Assembly (NCBI GenBank): GCA_030631125.1
Contig: DAOVLS010000134.1
Span: forward strand, 1-6,533
Reading direction: 5' to 3'
From: Planctomycetales bacterium
Lineage (GTDB): Bacteria; Planctomycetota; Phycisphaerae; SM23-33
DNA: 6,533 nucleotides
In this document: positions 5,516 to 6,533 of the stretch, piece after piece
Numbering within the stretch: position 1 is the first letter of the stretch
Layout of the letters: each line of letters starts with the position of its first letter
Notes under the pieces: model-generated
Seen by the model: the letters and a program-made list of their open reading frames with translations, nothing else
Databases searched by the model: none
What the model was told of the DNA's origin: nothing
Translations under genes and position numbers: made by a program

Positions 5516-6533
5516 TTACTCCGATGAAGATTTTTTTGACCCGGCGGCGGAAGACTCTTTGACCTGCTTCAGCGACCACCATTTCTTCCATGCGCCTGGG
5601 TCTGGTCCGAATTTCTGTTTTGTCAATTGCTGCAACGCCTTTGCGACAATCGCACGGTCGGCCGGCGGCGCCTCGCCGATCAGGTCGATCAGGTATCCAA
5701 CGTTCGTAACAAGTCCCTGGGCAGTTACGAATTCCTCGATCAGGCTCTGTTCAGGTTTTGATTTGACGATCATTTTCAGGCGTGAAATCGTCTCGGGCGG
5801 TGCGGAACTTCGCCTTATCGCCTCGGCGATCAGGTCTCGATGCAGGGCAAAATCCGCCGACAGCGCCTTGGAAGCCTCCTTCCGCTTCTTGTACAAGTTG
5901 TCGTTCAGTTGCTCGATGAGTTTTTTTCCGCGAGCGATCTGTTCGCTCGTCGGACGGTTGCGAAGCCTCGCCAGAGTCGCCTTTTTCACCTCGGAGGCGC
6001 TGTACGGCGTCAGCGGCGTTCCTATCCCAACGTGCTTCAACAGCGGAAAAAGCCTGCCTTCGACGTAACGCCGATGCCTGGCGTAGAAGGCCTGGAAAGA
6101 ATTCTCTTCGCCGGTGAAAACGTCCTTGCCGGAAACGTGTTTGACATAAAAACTTCCGTCCTTACTCTGCTTGACCTCCAGCGATAATTTCCCGACATTG
6201 TCGGAAAGGACGATCACAAGAGTTCCATCACCCTCGTCGCTGAAAACTATCGTCCTGTGTGGCAGTTGGATTTCCTCCAGCATCACCTTGATTGCTCCTG
6301 CCCTGTTATATTCCAGCCTCCCCCTCAACTGCACTGTTCTGAAGTCGTTGTGCCTGCTGTTCGCTATGCCGCCGGAGCGGGCGCTTCTTAGCCGCCCGGA
6401 CGCTATCCGCAGCCTCATGAAAGCACCCTCGAACGGAGGGGCGTGAAATATCCTCTTGGCCAGTTCGGTAACATAGTTTCCCCCGTGGGGATACGCCTGC
6501 GTAAATTCCGGCTTGAGTATCTCAATGGCCTCG
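5516..6533 (-). CDS. Uncharacterised protein with HEAT-like C-terminus, N-terminus beyond the window
   Basis: The frame is open to the right edge, giving 338 residues, so the true start is outside. The 38 codons before the internal ATG at 6418 read as ordinary coding sequence (ILKPEFTQAYPHGGNYVTELA...), which argues against that ATG as the start even though a GAGGG precedes it. The visible part holds an Arg-rich stretch (about 40-75), a beta-rich region (TIVFSDEGDGTLVIVLS, KLSLEVKQSKDGSFYVKHVSG), a charged helical region with YARHRRYVEGRLFPLL, and a C-terminal helical part. The latter ends FGPDPGAWKKWW before a Ser/Lys-rich tail. This ending resembles the last repeat of HEAT-type proteins I recall from Planctomycetota. 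No catalytic motif is evident. Its stop is 6 nt from ilvD, so the two are probably one operon; whether that reflects a functional link is unknown. Confidence 0.82.
   Translation of the reverse strand, partial: EAIEILKPEFTQAYPHGGNYVTELAKRIFHAPPFEGAFMRLRIASGRLRSARSGGIANSRHNDFRTVQLRGRLEYNRAGAIKVMLEEIQLPHRTIVFSDEGDGTLVIVLSDNVGKLSLEVKQSKDGSFYVKHVSGKDVFTGEENSFQAFYARHRRYVEGRLFPLLKHVGIGTPLTPYSASEVKKATLARLRNRPTSEQIARGKKLIEQLNDNLYKKRKEASKALSADFALHRDLIAEAIRRSSAPPETISRLKMIVKSKPEQSLIEEFVTAQGLVTNVGYLIDLIGEAPPADRAIVAKALQQLTKQKFGPDPGAWKKWWSLKQVKESSAAGSKKSSSE
5519..5522 (-). promoter_or_regulatory. ilvD ribosome-binding site touching the upstream stop codon
   Basis: GGAG ends directly at the TAA (5518-5516) of the preceding gene and lies nine nt before the ilvD ATG. 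A ribosome terminating on the upstream gene would already cover it, so re-initiation and translational coupling are likely. No promoter room exists in the 6-nt gap. Confidence 0.6.

Noticed and set aside
5049..6068. 339-codon plus-strand opening.
   Set aside because: It spans opposite parts of two minus-strand genes and their junction, with no recognisable motif.
6416..6418. ATG at 6418 as the start of the gene upstream of ilvD.
   Set aside because: The same frame stays open with plausible coding sequence for 38 more codons to the window edge, so the gene is better called partial.

Overview
The window is a compact bacterial stretch in which every supportable gene lies on the minus strand, so the biology reads from right to left. 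The taxon is not proven. The high-GC codon choice, the HEAT-repeat-like C-terminus with a GPDPxAWKKWW ending, and the single-span membrane protein with a FDYHY block remind me of Planctomycetota (perhaps Phycisphaerae). I offer this as an inference from recollection, not a database result.

Layout in transcription order: (1) 6533-5516 is the C-terminal 338 codons of an uncharacterised protein that enters from the right edge. (2) 5509-3629 is a full-length ilvD (dihydroxy-acid dehydratase), starting 6 nt after that gene stops and with its Shine-Dalgarno overlapping the gene's stop codon. (3) 3628-3569 is a 60-nt gap holding a perfect TATAAT -10 element, centred inside an 8-bp perfect inverted repeat. 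(4) 3568-3287 and 3297-2821 form a two-gene HEPN/MNT-type module: a minimal nucleotidyltransferase (MntA-like, GSX10DXD), then a HepT-like HEPN protein overlapping it by 11 nt. (5) 2802-1273 is a polytopic GT-C (family 39-like) glycosyltransferase, 18 nt downstream. (6) 1289-444 is an alpha/beta-hydrolase esterase whose annotated start overlaps the glycosyltransferase end. (7) 359-1 is the N-terminal 119 codons of a membrane-anchored protein of unknown function, leaving by the left edge and preceded by a weak candidate promoter.

How the genes may work together: ilvD makes branched-chain 2-oxo acids and appears co-transcribed with the unknown gene upstream. The MNT/HEPN pair probably forms its own autoregulated toxin-antitoxin transcription unit. 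The glycosyltransferase and esterase follow so closely that they may be transcribed from the same promoter. Their pairing suggests modification of a cell-envelope glycan or lipid carrier, but no substrate can be read from the sequence.

The most interesting points are the palindrome wrapped around the -10 box of the toxin-antitoxin operon, the possible RNA hairpin that would mask its ribosome-binding site only in read-through transcripts from ilvD, and the HEPN active-site motif RHFSRHAT, in which the tyrosine that MntA-type enzymes modify in studied systems is replaced by threonine. No RNA genes, CRISPR arrays, insertion sequences or convincing intrinsic terminators were seen. No gap between genes exceeds 90 nt.
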